Part shown: one piece after another, positions 23,683 to 32,526 of the stretch
Layout of the letters: each line of letters starts with the position of its first letter
Numbering within the stretch: the first letter of the stretch is position 1
NCBI GenBank assembly: GCA_027442615.1
Contig: DAIBBI010000044.1
Coordinates: 1-38,580 of the forward strand
Origin: JAJZRV01 sp027442615
Lineage (GTDB): Bacteria; Pseudomonadota; Gammaproteobacteria; Burkholderiales; Ferrovaceae
Length of the DNA stretch: 38,580 nt
Direction of reading: 5' to 3'
The notes under the pieces: model-generated
What the model was told of the DNA's origin: nothing
Database searches by the model: none
Seen by the model: the letters and a program-made list of their open reading frames with translations, nothing else
Program-made: the position numbers and the translations under genes

Positions 23683-25652
23683 TCCACTTTCATGGGCAGA
23701 ATCACCATGAACATGCCCTGCAGATGCAGTACGCGCTGCATTGTGAGCGCAGTCTGGTTGTGCAGGATCCGGGTGAGCCAATTGTCATGCACGAAGATCA
23801 GCTTGCTGGCAAAGAAGACGCAGTTCGGAAACTCATCGCGCACCTTGAGTGCAAGTTTGGTGAGTTCTTCCACCCGATCGGTCCCATAGGCTTGGTAGGA
23901 CTTGGCAGCAATGCCATTGCGGTTGCAAAAGTTGACGTAGTAATCGCATGCGGAATGCACTTCCTGCTGCAGTCCCTCTATGGACCCTTCACCGCCATAG
24001 CTCTGGGTGTCCACGGCGCCCACGCTCAGGAATACAAAATTCTTGAAAATATTGGGGAACAGGCGCTGTACCCAGAGGATGGTGTGCATGCCCGCTCCGC
24101 GCGAGCGACTGATCATGAACACGGCCGTCTGGGCATTGGGATCGATCGAAGGCGGGTTGGCCACGGGCTCGGCGGGCAGGGCTGCCAGCAAGGCATCGGC
24201 CTTGGCCATTTGGGCTTCCGTTTCTCGATAATGCCAGCGAATCAGCAGGCATAGGGCGATGACCGAGCTTGTGATCAGGGTGGTCATCCAGCCCCCTTCA
24301 AAAAACTTTTCCACCAGGGTGACGATCAGGATGCTGCTGGCGACCAGGAAACCAATCAGGGAAAGCGTCAGACGCTGCAGCCAGCGAGCCTGGTCCTTTT
24401 GATGTTTCCACCAGTAGATGGACAGCCCCAGCAGAGACAGGGTGAAGGTCAGGAATACGTTGATGCTGTAGAGCACGGCCAGCAGATCCACCAGGCCGCG
24501 GCTCCAGATGAGGATCAGGATGGCGGCAAAACCCATGATCAGGATGCCGTACTTGGTGACCAGTCGGCTGGAAAGCGAGCTGAACTGTGTGGGCGCCCAG
24601 CCATCATTGGCCATGTTGGCCAGTACGGCGGGACCACCGAGCAATCCCGTATTTGCGGCCACGTAGAGCAACGCGCCTTCCAGGAGCAGGACGATGGTCA
24701 GCAGGACGTAGGAGGTGCCTGAACCAAGCCCCAGTGAGCCGATAACCGAACGGAAAGCCACGGCATTGAGCGTTTCTCCTGTGGGGGACGGCACGGCCTG
24801 CCAGAGCAGATACAGAAGGATGATGCCGGCTGCCGTGAATGCCAGCGAGAGGGCCATGTAGAACATGGTCAGCTTGCCGGTATGCACTCGGGGCTCCTTG
24901 AGGGCGTTGATGTTGTTGGAAACGGCCTCAATCCCGGTATAGGTTCCGCCTCCGAGAGAATAGGCGCGCAAAAACAGTGAAGCCACGAAGACCCAGCCCA
25001 TTTGGCCGGCCAGTGCTCCGGTTTCTGACAAGGTCTCGGAAACGATCACGGGCAGCTCCGAGCCGCGCACCGCCACGCCGTAAATAATGATGAACACGTG
25101 GGTGACGACAAAACCAATGAAAATCGGAGTCAGGATCTTGATGCTTTCCTTCATGCCGCGCAGGTTCAGAAACATCAGCAGCAACGTGAGCCCAAGTTCC
25201 GTAATGAGCTTGTAGGGCTGCCAATCCGTCGGAAGCGAACTGAATACGGCATCCACGCCACTGGCCACCGAAATGGCGATGGTCAGTACATAATCCACGA
25301 TCAGTGCGGCGCCGCTTACAAGCCCCGCATAAGGGCCGATCAGCTGGGTGGCCACCTTGTAGCCGCCGCCTCCCGTGGGAAACAGTTCGATGACCTGATT
25401 GTAGGCTGTGGAAATTAAAAATACGGTCAGTGCCGTGGCCAGAGCAAGGTACAGGCTGAGGTGGGTATGCGTGCCTAGCGCCTTGAAGGCTTCTTCAGGA
25501 CCGTACGCCGAAGAGGACAGTCCGTCGGCGCCCAGGCCCACCCAGGCAAAAAACGCAGCCAACGCAATGTTGTGGCGTGTCTCTGGGGATAGGGGGTCGC
25601 GCGGGGGGCCGAACAGCACCCCCGAAATCTTTCCGGCAAGATTTTGGATCAT
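23679..25652 (-). CDS. APC-superfamily permease with C-terminal cytosolic domain (amino acid or K+ transporter)
   Basis: Protein of 657 residues with about twelve transmembrane helices in the first 480, then a cytosolic tail of some 170 residues. The N-terminal GLGADGLSSSAYGPEEAF segment and the FPTGGGGYKVA loop are typical of the APC fold. The long soluble tail recalls KimA-type potassium importers and related transporters of unknown substrate, so both potassium and amino acids remain possible. The start at 25652 lies two bases after the aceE stop, which points to a shared transcript with pyruvate dehydrogenase. Its 3' end meets the virB10-like gene head-on. Confidence 0.78.
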   Translation of the reverse strand: MIQNLAGKISGVLFGPPRDPLSPETRHNIALAAFFAWVGLGADGLSSSAYGPEEAFKALGTHTHLSLYLALATALTVFLISTAYNQVIELFPTGGGGYKVATQLIGPYAGLVSGAALIVDYVLTIAISVASGVDAVFSSLPTDWQPYKLITELGLTLLLMFLNLRGMKESIKILTPIFIGFVVTHVFIIIYGVAVRGSELPVIVSETLSETGALAGQMGWVFVASLFLRAYSLGGGTYTGIEAVSNNINALKEPRVHTGKLTMFYMALSLAFTAAGIILLYLLWQAVPSPTGETLNAVAFRSVIGSLGLGSGTSYVLLTIVLLLEGALLYVAANTGLLGGPAVLANMANDGWAPTQFSSLSSRLVTKYGILIMGFAAILILIWSRGLVDLLAVLYSINVFLTFTLSLLGLSIYWWKHQKDQARWLQRLTLSLIGFLVASSILIVTLVEKFFEGGWMTTLITSSVIALCLLIRWHYRETEAQMAKADALLAALPAEPVANPPSIDPNAQTAVFMISRSRGAGMHTILWVQRLFPNIFKNFVFLSVGAVDTQSYGGEGSIEGLQQEVHSACDYYVNFCNRNGIAAKSYQAYGTDRVEELTKLALKVRDEFPNCVFFASKLIFVHDNWLTRILHNQTALTMQRVLHLQGMFMVILPMKVD

Positions 25653-25654
25653 GA

Positions 25655-28312
25655 TCAGACGCTGGTGGGGAGGGGCTTCTCCGGATCAAGGCCGTATTTC
25701 TTGATGGCCTCCGCAACGCGTGCGGCCGGGATCGTTCCTTCAGCGGCCAGGGCTTGCAACGCAGCCACGGTGATGTAGCGGTGGTCCACCTCAAAAAATT
25801 CGCGAAGCTTGGCGCGTGTATCCGAACGGCCAAAGCCGTCCGTACCCAGCGTCACGTAACGACGAGGCACGAAAGCGCGAATCTGTTCGGTGAAGGTCTT
25901 GATGTAATCGGTTGCCGCAATCACGGGCCCTTTGGTGTTTTCCAGGCATTGTTCCACATGAGATTTGCGCTGGGGCTGGTCGGGATGATGGCGGTTCCAG
26001 CGCAGGGCGGCCTGGCCTTCGCGGGCCAGTTCATTGATGCTGGGCGCGCTCCAGACGTTGCTTGAAACTCCCCAGTCCTTTTCCAGCAACGCGGCTGCAG
26101 CGATCACTTCGCGCAGGATGGTGCCCGAACCCATCAGTTGCACCACGGGCCCCTTGGCCTTTTCTCCTTTCTGCAGCAAATACATCCCCTTGATAATGCC
26201 CTCCTGCACGCCTTCGGGCAAGGCAGGATGGCTGTAATTCTCGTTCATGGTGGTGATGTAGTAGAAAATGTTTTCGTGATTCTGGTACATCCGGCGCAGG
26301 CCGTCCTGAATGATGACCGCCACTTCGTAAGCAAAGGTGGGGTCATAGGAGACGCAGTTGGGAATGAAGGAGGCGTGGACCTGGCTATGGCCGTCCTGGT
26401 GTTGCAATCCTTCGCCATTGAGCGTGGTCCGCCCGGCGGTGCCACCGATCAGGAAGCCGCGGCAGCGCATGTCCCCTGCCGCCCAGGCCAGGTCACCCAC
26501 GCGCTGGAAACCGAACATCGAATAGAAGATGAAAAACGGGATGGTGGTGACGCCGTGGCTGGAGTATGCCGAGGCGGCGGCAATCCATGAGGAAAAAGCG
26601 CCGGCTTCGTTGATGCCTTCCTGCAGGATCTGGCCGTTGACGTCCTCACGGTAATACATGAGCTGATCGTGATCCTGCGGCTGGTAGAGCTGGCCTACGG
26701 AAGAATAGATGCCGAGGCTGCGGAACATCCCTTCCATGCCAAACGTGCGGGATTCGTCCGGCACAATCGGGACGATCAGTTTGCCGATCTCCTTGTCGCG
26801 GGTCAACGCCGTCAGTACGCGGACAAAAGCCATGGTGGTGGACAGCTGGCGCTCTTCGCTGCTTTCCAGCAGCGCCTGGAACGCGGAGAGTTCGGGAACC
26901 TTGAGCGAGGGTACTTTGCTATGCCGAACCGGCAGGTAGCCCCCCAGCGCTTCGCGCTGGGTCCTGAGGTACTGGATTTCAGGACTGTCATCGGCGGGGC
27001 GATAAAACGGCGTTTCGGCAATGACTTCATCGGAAATGGGAATCTGGAAGCGGTCGCGGAATTGCTTGGGGGCGTTTTCCCCCATTTTCTTTTGCTGGTG
27101 CGTGATGTTCTGACCTTCGCCGGACTCGCCCATGCCGTAACCCTTGATGGTCTTGGCCAGGATGACCGTGGGTTGGCCGGTGTGGCGCACCGCTGCGAGA
27201 TAGGCATTGTACATCTTGAACGGGTCGTGCCCCCCGCGGGTAAGTCGCCAGATTTCATCATCGGACATGTTGGCGACGAGGCGTGCTAGTTCAGGGTACT
27301 TGCCAAAAAAGTGCTTGCGCACATAGGCGCCGTCATGCGCCTTCATGCTTTGATATTCGCCATCCACCGCTTCCATCATCCGTTGCAGCAACAGGCCGCT
27401 ACGGTCCTTGGCAATCAAGGCATCCCACTGACTGCCCCAGATGACCTTGATGACGTTCCAGCCGGCGCCCCGAAAGTCGGCTTCCAGTTCCTGGATGATC
27501 TTGCCATTGCCGCGAACCGGACCGTCGAGACGTTGCAGGTTGCAGTTGACGACGAAAATCAGGTTGTCCAGACGCTCGCGCGTGGCAAGCGATATGGCGC
27601 CGAGGGATTCGGGTTCGTCCATTTCGCCGTCCCCCATGAACGCCCACACCTTGCGGTTTTCCACGTTGGCGAGCCCCCGGTTTTGCAGGTATTTCATGAA
27701 GCGCGCCTGATAGATGGCCATCAGGGGCCCCAAACCCATGGACACCGTGGGCATTTGCCAGAAATCGGGCATGAGCCAGGGATGGGGGTAGCTTGGCAAG
27801 CCACCGCCGTCCACTTCCTGACGAAACTTGCTCAACTGGTCTTCACTGATCCGGCCTTCCAGGAATGCGCGGGCATAAATCCCGGGTGCAGAATGGCCCT
27901 GGATGTAGAGCAGGTCTCCGCCGTGTTCAGCAGTAGGAGCGTGAAAAAAGTGGTCGAAGCCCACGTCATACAGGGTTGCAGCAGACTGGAAGCTTGCAAT
28001 ATGTCCGCCAAGCTCGCTGGACGAGCGATTGGCCCTCACCACCATGGCCAGGGCATTCCAGCGGATGAGCGAGCGGATGCGATGTTCCATTTCGGGGTTG
28101 CCCGGCATGGGTACTTCAAGCGCTGGCGGGATGGTATTGATGTACGCAGTGTTGGCACTGTAGGGCAGGAAGGCACCGGAGCGGCGTGCCTTGTCAATGA
28201 GCTGCTCCAGGATGAAATGGGCGCGTTCGGGCCCCTCCAATTCCAGGACGCTCTCCAGGGCGTCCAGCCATTCTTGGGTTTCTTGTTTATCGTTATCAGG
28301 CAGGGCGGACAT
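25655..28312 (-). CDS. aceE: Pyruvate dehydrogenase E1 component, homodimeric type
   Basis: Thiamine-diphosphate enzyme of 885 residues (E. coli AceE has 887) that decarboxylates pyruvate in the pyruvate dehydrogenase complex. Landmarks are the N-terminal QEWLDALESVLE segment, YINTIP, IRWNALAMVVRA, the GGHIASFQS region, and the cofactor-binding GDGEMDEPES at about 226-235. I chose the ATG at 28312: GAGG lies eight bases upstream and the N-terminus aligns with E. coli AceE. The frame is open to 28438, with another ATG at 28345, but neither has a ribosome-binding site. Unusually, neither E2 (aceF) nor E3 (lpd) is adjacent. A permease gene follows after two bases. Confidence 0.95.
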   Translation of the reverse strand: MSALPDNDKQETQEWLDALESVLELEGPERAHFILEQLIDKARRSGAFLPYSANTAYINTIPPALEVPMPGNPEMEHRIRSLIRWNALAMVVRANRSSSELGGHIASFQSAATLYDVGFDHFFHAPTAEHGGDLLYIQGHSAPGIYARAFLEGRISEDQLSKFRQEVDGGGLPSYPHPWLMPDFWQMPTVSMGLGPLMAIYQARFMKYLQNRGLANVENRKVWAFMGDGEMDEPESLGAISLATRERLDNLIFVVNCNLQRLDGPVRGNGKIIQELEADFRGAGWNVIKVIWGSQWDALIAKDRSGLLLQRMMEAVDGEYQSMKAHDGAYVRKHFFGKYPELARLVANMSDDEIWRLTRGGHDPFKMYNAYLAAVRHTGQPTVILAKTIKGYGMGESGEGQNITHQQKKMGENAPKQFRDRFQIPISDEVIAETPFYRPADDSPEIQYLRTQREALGGYLPVRHSKVPSLKVPELSAFQALLESSEERQLSTTMAFVRVLTALTRDKEIGKLIVPIVPDESRTFGMEGMFRSLGIYSSVGQLYQPQDHDQLMYYREDVNGQILQEGINEAGAFSSWIAAASAYSSHGVTTIPFFIFYSMFGFQRVGDLAWAAGDMRCRGFLIGGTAGRTTLNGEGLQHQDGHSQVHASFIPNCVSYDPTFAYEVAVIIQDGLRRMYQNHENIFYYITTMNENYSHPALPEGVQEGIIKGMYLLQKGEKAKGPVVQLMGSGTILREVIAAAALLEKDWGVSSNVWSAPSINELAREGQAALRWNRHHPDQPQRKSHVEQCLENTKGPVIAATDYIKTFTEQIRAFVPRRYVTLGTDGFGRSDTRAKLREFFEVDHRYITVAALQALAAEGTIPAARVAEAIKKYGLDPEKPLPTSV

Positions 28313-28354
28313 TCGAAATACCTCGCGATCAGCGGTTGTTGACATGGACGGGCA

Positions 28355-28369
28355 ACCGGGATCACCGGT
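28355..28369. promoter_or_regulatory. Inverted repeat, candidate operator between aceE and the phosphotransacylase gene
   Basis: ACCGG and CCGGT flank GATCA in the 105-base divergent spacer. An AT-rich TAATAT lies just beyond at 28378-28383 and a TTGACA-like box at 28339-28344. The position suits a regulator acting on both operons. It does not match the PdhR site as I know it. Confidence 0.3.
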
Positions 28370-28417
28370 CGCAATGCTAATATTAAAGCTTATGGAGGCA
28401 CTTGGCGAGGGCATGGC

Positions 28418-29347
28418 ATGACGCAAACCGACAGGCAACTGCTAAAAGCGTTACTGACAATGAGCGCTGGGCTGGATCCGGTACGTTGTGCCGTGGTCCA
28501 TCCTTGCGAGGCCGGCTCCCTGAAAGGCGCGCTGGAAGCGGGGCAGGCCGGGTTGATTATTCCCGTGCTGATCGGGCCAGAAGCCAGGATCAGTGAAGTG
28601 GCTGACCAGATCGGCGTCGATTTGAACGGCATTGAACTGATCCCGGCTCCCTATAGTCACGCAGCAGCCGAGATCGCAGTGGAGATGGCTGTCCAGGGAC
28701 GGGTCGAAGCCCTCATGAAAGGGAGCCTGCATACGGACGAACTCATGCATGCGGCACTTACAAATCGCGATTTCCGCACCAAGCGGCGCATGTCGCACAT
28801 CTTCCGCTTTGAAGTGCCGCTTTATGAAAAGCCCTTATTGATTACGGATGCGGCGCTCAACATCAGGCCAACCCTGGCGGACAAGATGGATATCGTGCAA
28901 AACGCCATTGAACTGGCCCGGATCCTGAATATTCAAACTCCCCGGGTGGCTATATTGTCCGCGGTCGAAACGGTCAACCCCGCCATTCCCTCCACGGTCG
29001 ACGCAGCCGCGCTTTGCAAAATGGCTGATCGCGGGCAGATCACCGATGCCGTCCTGGATGGCCCCCTGGCCTTTGACAGCGCCATTTCCGGAGAAGCGGC
29101 AGCCATCAAGCAGATCACTTCGTCCGTAGCCGGTGTTGCTGACATTCTGGTGGTTCCTGATCTGGAATCCGGAAACATGCTGGCCAAACAGCCGGAATAT
29201 CTGGCCGGGGGCACCGCCAGCGGAGTGGTGATGGGAGGACGGGTTCCCGTGGCACTGACCAGTCGGGCGGATGGTGCTGACGCACGTATCGCTTCGGCGT
29301 TGCTGGCCCAATTGATTGCGCACCATCATCGAAAATTCAGGCCGTAA
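28418..29347 (+). CDS. Phosphate acetyl/butyryltransferase family protein
   Basis: Enzyme of 309 residues of the Pta/Ptb family, which exchanges CoA and phosphate on acyl groups. Family landmarks are the central MKGSLHTDELMHAAL, the RMSHIFRFEVP segment, ITDAALNIRP, and the C-terminal DGPLAFDSAIS and VPDLESGNMLAKQ stretches. It lacks the long N-terminal regions of the E. coli-type 700-residue Pta and resembles the short Ptb form. The acetate kinase gene follows after six bases, so acetyl phosphate is the likely product. GAGG lies seven bases before the ATG at 28418. An ATG at 28413 is out of frame. It is divergent from aceE. Confidence 0.88.
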   Translation: MTQTDRQLLKALLTMSAGLDPVRCAVVHPCEAGSLKGALEAGQAGLIIPVLIGPEARISEVADQIGVDLNGIELIPAPYSHAAAEIAVEMAVQGRVEALMKGSLHTDELMHAALTNRDFRTKRRMSHIFRFEVPLYEKPLLITDAALNIRPTLADKMDIVQNAIELARILNIQTPRVAILSAVETVNPAIPSTVDAAALCKMADRGQITDAVLDGPLAFDSAISGEAAAIKQITSSVAGVADILVVPDLESGNMLAKQPEYLAGGTASGVVMGGRVPVALTSRADGADARIASALLAQLIAHHHRKFRP

Positions 29348-29353
29348 CTCCCG

Positions 29354-30490
29354 ATGAGTCCTCCTCTTGTCCAAGAAGGCATTCTGTCGGTCAATGTGGG
29401 CTCATCCACGCTCAAGTTTGCGCTCTATCCACTGACCAGTGATGGGGTGGGGGCCGCCACCCAGGTGGGAACCATTGAAGGGCTGCAGCAAGGCGAATCC
29501 GCTTTTGCCGCTGCCCTGGATGCGCTGATCAGGCGGCTTACCGACGACGCCCCGGCACTGCGGCTTCGTGCCGTGGCACATCGGGTGGTCCACGGCGGGC
29601 CGAAATTTCAAACCAGCGTGCGCGTCACCGAGGCAGTTCTGCAGGATCTGGCGCAATTGAATGCGCTTGCCCCGTTACATCAGCCGCATAACCTGGAAGG
29701 CATTCGCCGGTTTTGGCGTGCATTGCCTGAAATTCCCCAGATTGCGTGCTTCGACACGGTTTTTCATGCCTCTATGACAGCACAGGAAACACGCTTTGCC
29801 CTGCCTGAGGCGCTGTTTCAAAAAGGCATTCGTCGCTACGGTTTTCATGGTTTGTCCTATCAGCATGTTCGGGACACCCTGCAATTGCAGAGTGCACGAG
29901 CCGAAGGGCGCTTGCTGATGGCGCATCTTGGCAGTGGTGCAAGCCTGTGCGCGGCAAGAGAGGGGCGCAGCATGGCCAGCACCATGGGGTTTACGGCACT
30001 GGACGGGTTGATGATGGGAACGCGCTGTGGCGCACTTGATCCAGGAGTGCTGCTCTACCTCATGCGCCAGGGTTGGGACGTGGAACGCCTTGAGACCTTG
30101 CTCTACCGGCAATCCGGTTTGCTGGGCGTGTCGGGTTTATCCGCCGATCTTAGGGTATTGCGTGAGGCGTCCCACGATGAGCGGGCGAAATGCGCCATCG
30201 ACTTGTTTACGGCAAGGGTGGTGCACGAAGCGGGGGCCATGGCAGCGGTTTTGGGTGGGCTGGACCTGCTGGCTTTTACCGGCGGAATTGGCGAACATGA
30301 TGCCCAGATGCGTAGCGACGTGGCGGCGCGGCTGGTCTATCTGGGCGTGGTGCTGGATCCTTTGAAGAACCGGGCAGGTCGGCAAGGCAAGGTGGAGGCC
30401 ATTCATGCCAGCGAGAGCGCGGTGGAAGTCTGGGTCGTGCCAGCGGACGAGGGGCATGCGGCGGCCAAAGAAGCCCTCAGGCTTCTGTAA
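29354..30490 (+). CDS. ackA: Acetate kinase
   Basis: Enzyme of 378 residues that converts acetyl phosphate and ADP to acetate and ATP, or the reverse. It shows the ASKHA-fold signatures in order: VNVGSSTLKF near residue 15, the HRVVHGG segment near 76, FDTVFHASM near 136, YGFHGLSYQHV near 163, LGSGASLCA near 194, a TALDGLMMGTRCGALDPG stretch near 215, and FTGGIGEHD near 310. It is slightly shorter than the usual 400. It forms a pair with the phosphotransacylase gene upstream. The stop codon abuts the moaC stop on the other strand with no base between. Confidence 0.93.
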   Translation: MSPPLVQEGILSVNVGSSTLKFALYPLTSDGVGAATQVGTIEGLQQGESAFAAALDALIRRLTDDAPALRLRAVAHRVVHGGPKFQTSVRVTEAVLQDLAQLNALAPLHQPHNLEGIRRFWRALPEIPQIACFDTVFHASMTAQETRFALPEALFQKGIRRYGFHGLSYQHVRDTLQLQSARAEGRLLMAHLGSGASLCAAREGRSMASTMGFTALDGLMMGTRCGALDPGVLLYLMRQGWDVERLETLLYRQSGLLGVSGLSADLRVLREASHDERAKCAIDLFTARVVHEAGAMAAVLGGLDLLAFTGGIGEHDAQMRSDVAARLVYLGVVLDPLKNRAGRQGKVEAIHASESAVEVWVVPADEGHAAAKEALRLL

Positions 30491-30976
30491 TCAGGACGCG
30501 CCGGCTTTCCAATCGCCTGATTTTCCGCCAGATTTCTCCAGGAGGTGGATGTCACCCATGACCATGCCGCGATCTACGGCCTTGCACATGTCGTAAATGG
30601 TCAGCAGGCCAAGTTGTACCGCGGTCAGGGCTTCCATTTCGACGCCGGTGCGGCCTACAGTTTCGGTGGTGACGGTGCAACTGACGGCAGCTTGGGCGTG
30701 GTCCAGGGAAAATTCCACTGCCACCCGGGTCAGCGGGATGGGATGGCATAAGGGAATCAGGTCGGCCGCCCGTTTGGCGGCCTGTATTGCAGCAAGGCGG
30801 GCGATCCCCAGCACGTCGCCCTTTTTAGCCGAACCATGCTTGATCATGTTGAGGGTTTCGGGTTTCATGACGATCCGTCCTGTGGCTCGCGCCACCCGGT
30901 GGGTTTCGGCCTTGTCGGCCACGTCGACCATGTGGGCCTGGCCAGCGCTGTCAAAATGGGTCAGTGTGGGGTTCAT
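30491..30976 (-). CDS. moaC: Cyclic pyranopterin monophosphate synthase MoaC
   Basis: Enzyme of 161 residues in the first step of molybdenum cofactor synthesis. It turns the MoaA product (3',8-cyclo-GTP) into cyclic pyranopterin monophosphate. The LTHFDSAGQAHMVDVADK opening, the KKGDVLGIARLAAIQAAK segment, the IPLCHPIPL motif and the GVEMEALTAVQLGLLTIYDM end are all characteristic. The gene is isolated from other moa genes here. Its stop abuts the ackA stop. The start at 30976 is 56 bases from the divergent BepA-like gene. Confidence 0.96.
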   Translation of the reverse strand: MNPTLTHFDSAGQAHMVDVADKAETHRVARATGRIVMKPETLNMIKHGSAKKGDVLGIARLAAIQAAKRAADLIPLCHPIPLTRVAVEFSLDHAQAAVSCTVTTETVGRTGVEMEALTAVQLGLLTIYDMCKAVDRGMVMGDIHLLEKSGGKSGDWKAGAS

Positions 30977-31032
30977 GACGGAGATGCGCTCATTAACGGT
31001 GGAATATGGGATTTATCAAGGTCAGGGGAACA

Positions 31033-32526
31033 ATGCTCAACCCGAGTTATCATAGCAAGATGCGTCCATTTCTTGTATTTCTTGTGATCTGTTGCCTGGT
31101 AGGCACTTCTGCGGCCTATGATTTGCCCGATTTGGGCGACAGTTCATCGACGGTATTCTCCAGCCAGGACGAGAAAGCCCTGGGGCACGAGATCATGCTG
31201 GATATTCGTAGCGACCGGGTTTATTTTGATGACCCGGAGAGCGTGGATTTCCTCAACAGCGTGGGCAACCGGCTGCTTGCGGTCAGCGACGATCTGGCTG
31301 GCCAGCAATTCGAGTTTTTCCTTATTCAGGATTCCAGCCTCAATGCCTTTGCGCTGCCTGGGGGGTTCGTCGGGGTCCATACGGGACTGATGTTGGCAGC
31401 AGAAAACGAGTCTGAGCTTGCATCCGTGCTGGCCCACGAAATTTCACACGTCACGCAACACCACATTGCGCGCATGATCGAGGCCCAAAGCAAGAACATG
31501 CCGCTGTCGATAGCCGCCATGGCGGCAGCCATCCTGGCGGCGCGCAGCAATCCCGATGCCAGCATTGGGGCCGTGGTGGGAGCCCAGGCAGGGATGGTGC
31601 AGGCGCAGCTGGATTTTACCCGCGAAAATGAACGTGAAGCCGACCGCCTGGGTATCCAGCGCTTGCTCAAATCGGGTTACGACCCGCGAGGCATGGCCAG
31701 TTTCTTCGGCAAGCTCCAGCGTTACGGCCGATTCTACGAAGGTACCTCCCCGGCTTACCTCAAGACCCACCCGCTCACCACTGAACGCCTGGCCGAAATT
31801 CAGGATCGGATTCAGAACCTTCCCTACCGCCAGGTGCAGGATGGCCCCGATTTCCAGTTGATCCGTGCGCGTATTGCTGCGCTGACGGGGACGCCGCGCG
31901 AAGCGATGCGTTACTTCGATGGTCGCACCCTCGACATCAAGCGGCCAGAAGACCGACCAATGCTTTATGGAAAGGCTGTGGCCTTATGGCGCGTTGGCAA
32001 GCTGGACGCTGCCGCCAGCACTTTGGCTGAAGTGCGGGCGGTGTCCCAGCCCAATGCCATATTCGACAGCCTGGGGGCACAGATCGTGCACGATCAGGGT
32101 CACCTCGATGAAGCCATCAACCTGTACCGCACGGCGCTGCGCCATTACCCGGATCAACGGGCGCTCAATTACGGGTACATCCAAACACTTCTCGATGCAC
32201 ACCGTGATCAGGAGGGGCTGGATGTCATCAACAACAGGCTGATGTTGTCGCGCGGCGATTACCATCTATACGACTTGCAGGCCCGGGCCTATGCGCATCT
32301 CGACAAGCAGTTGCTGAGCCACCAGGCGTTGGCCGAGTCGTATTTACGCCAAGGCAACCTGACCGCAGCCCTGGATCAACTGCAAATTGCAGTGAAGAGC
32401 GATGACGGCGACTTCTACCAAAATTCCAGCGTGGAGGCGCGCATTCGTGAGATCAAGAAAGAGCTCAGTGCCCAAAGCAAGAAAGGGGACCGCTCAAAGC
32501 TGAGTGGGTCCTACAACGGTCCTTGA
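31033..32526 (+). CDS. Periplasmic M48 metalloprotease with TPR repeats, BepA/YfgC-like
   Basis: Zinc protease of 497 residues. The signal peptide (core LVFLVICCLVGTSAA) leads into an M48 peptidase domain with the HExxH motif at His135-Glu136...His139 (LAHEISHVTQHH) and the likely third ligand in ENEREADRLG. A C-terminal half of tetratricopeptide-like helices follows. In E. coli BepA degrades misfolded beta-barrel proteins and helps LptD assembly at the outer membrane. The ATG at 31033 was chosen because AGGGGA precedes it. ATGs at 31006 and 31060 are also in frame, and the last gives the most compact signal peptide. The stop abuts the valS stop. Confidence 0.88.
   Translation: MLNPSYHSKMRPFLVFLVICCLVGTSAAYDLPDLGDSSSTVFSSQDEKALGHEIMLDIRSDRVYFDDPESVDFLNSVGNRLLAVSDDLAGQQFEFFLIQDSSLNAFALPGGFVGVHTGLMLAAENESELASVLAHEISHVTQHHIARMIEAQSKNMPLSIAAMAAAILAARSNPDASIGAVVGAQAGMVQAQLDFTRENEREADRLGIQRLLKSGYDPRGMASFFGKLQRYGRFYEGTSPAYLKTHPLTTERLAEIQDRIQNLPYRQVQDGPDFQLIRARIAALTGTPREAMRYFDGRTLDIKRPEDRPMLYGKAVALWRVGKLDAAASTLAEVRAVSQPNAIFDSLGAQIVHDQGHLDEAINLYRTALRHYPDQRALNYGYIQTLLDAHRDQEGLDVINNRLMLSRGDYHLYDLQARAYAHLDKQLLSHQALAESYLRQGNLTAALDQLQIAVKSDDGDFYQNSSVEARIREIKKELSAQSKKGDRSKLSGSYNGP

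Noticed and set aside
27311..28342. Long plus-strand open frame (343 codons) opposite aceE
   Set aside because: It is a shadow of a well-conserved gene, has no recognisable domain and no ribosome-binding site. The same applies to frames opposite hrpA (8858-9754), valS (34099-34914) and the ABC exporter/PBP7 region (1157-2017).
28313..28438. Longer aceE start sites (28438, 28345)
   Set aside because: No ribosome-binding site, and the extra residues do not match AceE. They would also cover the divergent promoter region.
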